NCBI RefSeq assembly: GCF_965137335.1
Contig: NZ_CBCRZD010000053.1
Direction: 5' to 3' (one strand)
Source: Empedobacter stercoris
Lineage (GTDB): Bacteria > Bacteroidota > Bacteroidia > Flavobacteriales > Weeksellaceae
Length of the DNA: 7,125 bases
Shown: positions 5,532 through 7,125 of the stretch, in pieces
How positions within the stretch are numbered: position 1 is the stretch's first letter
Layout of the letters: every line of letters begins with the position of its first letter
The notes under the pieces: model-generated
Databases searched by the model: none
Seen by the model: only the letters and a program-made list of their open reading frames with translations
What the model was told of the DNA's origin: nothing
Made by a program: the position numbers and the translations under genes

Positions 5532-6905
5532 CTATTTTGCAATCATGATTAATTTCTTGTTCACAAATTCTAAAATTCCAGCTTTAGAAAGTTCACGTCC
5601 ATATCCCGAATGTTTTACTCCTCCAAAAGGTAAATCTGGGCTTGAAGAAACTTGTTTGTTTACGTAAACCATTCCCGAATCTATTCTACGAGCGATTTTC
5701 TCCGCATTCGGAACATCTTCTGTATAAATAGAAGCACCTAATCCGTAAGGCGTATCATTCGCAATTTTGATTGCTTCTTCTACATCCTTAACTTTCCAAA
5801 TACAAATCACAGGTCCAAAAACTTCTTCGTCATAGGCCTTCATTCCAGGTTTTAAATCTGTTAAAATTGTTGGTTGTAAAAAGAAGCCATCACGATCAAT
5901 ACGTTTTCCTCCAGCAAGAATTGTTGCACCTTTATTTGCTGAATCATTGATCTGATCCAATAATTTTTCTAAGGCATTTTCTGAACTGACAGGTCCCATA
6001 TTAGTATCTGCTTGTGTCGGATCGCCAACTTTCATTCCATTTACATGAGCTGTAATTCGTTTTAAATATTCGTCGTAAATACCTTCTTGTACAATAATTC
6101 GTTTCGAAGAAGTACACGCTTGTCCAGCATTACGCAAACGTCCATTAATTGTTCCGTTCATTACTTTTTCGATATCGGCATCATCTAAAACAATCATTGG
6201 ATCAGAACCACCAAGTTCTAAAACTGAAGGTTTTACATTTTTACCTGCAATACTTGCAACTTCTGCACCTGCTGCTTCTGAACCAGTTAAAGAAACACCA
6301 ACTATTTTTGGGTTATTGATAATTGCATCAGTATTTTTTCCTGACATCAATAAGTTTTTGTACAAACCTTTTGGTGCACCAGCTGCTGTAAACATTTCTT
6401 CGAATGCAATTCCACATTGCGGAATATTAGAAGCTGTTTTTAAAACAACCGTGTTACCAGCCATGATATGTGGACCTGCAAAACGTGCTATTTGAGAAAA
6501 AGGAAAATTCCAAGGCATAACACCTAACAAAACACCAATAGGTTCTGAAACCACATAGGCATCACCTTTTTCTGTTTGTAAAGGAACATTTGCTAAAAAT
6601 TCTTCTGCATTGTCTGCATAATAATCGATAATATTTGCGCTATACTCAATTTCGATTTCACTTTCATGCAATGGTTTACCCATTTCAGTTGTAATTAAAG
6701 CTGCTAATCGTGATTTTTGTTTACGCATTTCGTTTGCAACACGTTTCATTACAGCTTTTCGATCTTCAAAAGATTCGAATCGCCATGTTTGATATAATTC
6801 GTTTGCGTCGTCTATATATTGATTGATTTCTTCGCTTGTGTAGGCTTGAAATTCTTTTTCGATTTTACCTGTAGCAGGATTTAGTGTTCTGATTGAACTT
6901 GCCAT
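5532..6905 (-). CDS. Aldehyde dehydrogenase, probable NAD(P)-dependent succinate-semialdehyde dehydrogenase (Sad/YneI-like)
   Basis: This cytoplasmic enzyme oxidises an aldehyde to its acid with NAD+ or NADP+. The best guess is succinate semialdehyde to succinate, the last step of the 4-aminobutyrate shunt. The 457 residues cover the whole ALDH fold. Visible catalytic parts are PWNFP with Asn133, VLELGGSDP with general base Glu230, GQACTSSKR with nucleophile Cys264, and EEVFGP at 360-365. The Rossmann loop GSEAAG lies at 208-213. LKTAS at 155-159 has Ser where strict NAD enzymes usually have Glu, so NADP+ should be accepted. The sequence resembles E. coli Sad (YneI) in length and in LELGGSDP, FGGVKxSGxGRELS and the short N-terminus. 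No transaminase or other GABA gene lies beside it. Substrate is inferred from family resemblance, and other short aldehydes remain possible. Confidence 0.88.
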   Translation of the reverse strand: MASSIRTLNPATGKIEKEFQAYTSEEINQYIDDANELYQTWRFESFEDRKAVMKRVANEMRKQKSRLAALITTEMGKPLHESEIEIEYSANIIDYYADNAEEFLANVPLQTEKGDAYVVSEPIGVLLGVMPWNFPFSQIARFAGPHIMAGNTVVLKTASNIPQCGIAFEEMFTAAGAPKGLYKNLLMSGKNTDAIINNPKIVGVSLTGSEAAGAEVASIAGKNVKPSVLELGGSDPMIVLDDADIEKVMNGTINGRLRNAGQACTSSKRIIVQEGIYDEYLKRITAHVNGMKVGDPTQADTNMGPVSSENALEKLLDQINDSANKGATILAGGKRIDRDGFFLQPTILTDLKPGMKAYDEEVFGPVICIWKVKDVEEAIKIANDTPYGLGASIYTEDVPNAEKIARRIDSGMVYVNKQVSSSPDLPFGGVKHSGYGRELSKAGILEFVNKKLIMIAK

Positions 6906-6927
6906 TTCACTCTTTATTTAATCTATA

Positions 6928-6958
6928 CAAAGTTGTAGCAATTCTCGTTCCTAACAAA
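6928..6958 (-). promoter_or_regulatory. Promoter of the aldehyde dehydrogenase gene
   Basis: On the minus strand, TTTG at 6958-6955 is followed, after 19 bases, by CAACTTTG at 6935-6928. The second element matches TAnnTTTG except for its first base. The spacing is the same as in the tRNA-Gln promoter. Transcription would start near 6923, leaving a leader of about 18 bases with only a weak purine stretch (AAAGAG) before the ATG. Confidence 0.55.
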
Positions 6959-7035
6959 ACTTTTAGGATAAATAAAACTGATAGTTTATCGAATAAAATG
7001 TAATTGAGTTGATTGCAAGGAATGATGAATGCCAT

Positions 7036-7056
7036 GTTCAAGTTATAAGTGCAACT
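7036..7056 (-). repeat. Probable right terminal inverted repeat of an IS3-like element
   Basis: On the minus strand this reads AGTTGCACTTAT, then AAC, then TTGAAC. It matches bases 71-91 on the plus strand at 18 of 21 positions. It overlaps the stop codon of the transposase fragment, as often happens in IS3-family elements, and the next base makes the end ...CA, typical of that family. The exact outer edge cannot be fixed without the other end of the element. Confidence 0.55.
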
Positions 7057-7125
7057 GGCCAAGTAGATTTTAGTTTTTCGATAGGGCTAATATAGCCAAA
7101 CTTTCTTACTCTTCTATTGTTAATT
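7038..7125 (-). CDS. IS3-like transposase, C-terminal fragment cut by the window edge
   Basis: The last 28 codons of a minus-strand gene enter from the right edge and stop at TGA (7040-7038). The tail contains NNRRVRKFGYISPIEKLKS. This resembles the C-terminal signature of IS3-family DDE transposases, where a YN-x-R-R stretch is followed by LGY-x-SP-x-E just after the catalytic core. The catalytic Asp and Glu residues lie outside the window, so activity cannot be judged. The stop lies inside the proposed terminal repeat. Related families with an integrase core (IS481, IS30) have similar tails, so the IS3 assignment is likely but not certain. The gene is probably intact beyond the edge, since nothing in the visible part is broken. 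Confidence 0.7.
   Translation of the reverse strand, partial: INNRRVRKFGYISPIEKLKSTWPVALIT

Noticed and set aside
5154..5542. Two minus-strand open frames overlapping the truncated haemoglobin
   Set aside because: The haemoglobin frame has all haem-pocket residues; the antisense frames have no motif and cross its terminator.
6967..6990. GATAAA...TTTATC inverted repeat upstream of the aldehyde dehydrogenase promoter
   Set aside because: A six-base AT-rich match with a 12-base spacer is weak evidence for an operator; no second copy is seen nearby.
71..7056. A composite transposon carrying the whole block as cargo
   Set aside because: The cargo would be tRNA-Gln, rbfA and other housekeeping genes, which makes mobility implausible; two independent IS copies or a contig break explain it better.

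Overview
The window looks like chromosomal DNA from a low-GC member of the Flavobacteriia (Bacteroidota). The evidence is AT-rich codon use, promoters of the Bacteroidota type (TTTG, about 19 bases, then TAnnTTTG), weak or absent Shine-Dalgarno sequences, and protein families typical of flavobacteria. A Weeksellaceae-like host such as Empedobacter is possible, but that is only an impression.

Layout from left to right. Bases 1-91 look like the end of an insertion sequence, with a GC-rich hairpin just inside a 21-base terminal-repeat-like segment. Bases 92-195 are AT-rich with no gene. A tRNA-Gln(TTG) follows at 245-315, with its own promoter and a strong terminator. Next is a three-gene rightward group: an ECF-type sigma factor, an NlpC/P60 cell-wall hydrolase lipoprotein, and a 608-residue outer-membrane barrel protein of the BamA/TamA type. 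The last two are 8 bases apart and probably co-transcribed. A long perfect hairpin separates this group from a leftward pair, rbfA and a LolC/LolE-like permease, which overlap by one base. Divergent from rbfA is a group III truncated haemoglobin, followed by a bidirectional terminator. A leftward aldehyde dehydrogenase of the succinate-semialdehyde type comes next. The right edge holds the 3' end of an IS3-like transposase entering on the minus strand.

The genes are mostly housekeeping or envelope functions: translation (tRNA-Gln, RbfA), cell wall and outer membrane (hydrolase, barrel protein, lipoprotein-export-like permease), oxygen or nitric oxide chemistry (haemoglobin) and aldehyde oxidation. 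I see no defence system, CRISPR array, phage or toxin-antitoxin module. The most unusual feature is that both ends carry near-identical 21-base segments (18 of 21 match) in inverted orientation, each attached to transposase-like sequence. This is what a draft contig broken at two copies of a multi-copy insertion sequence would look like, and I found no convincing undescribed system here.
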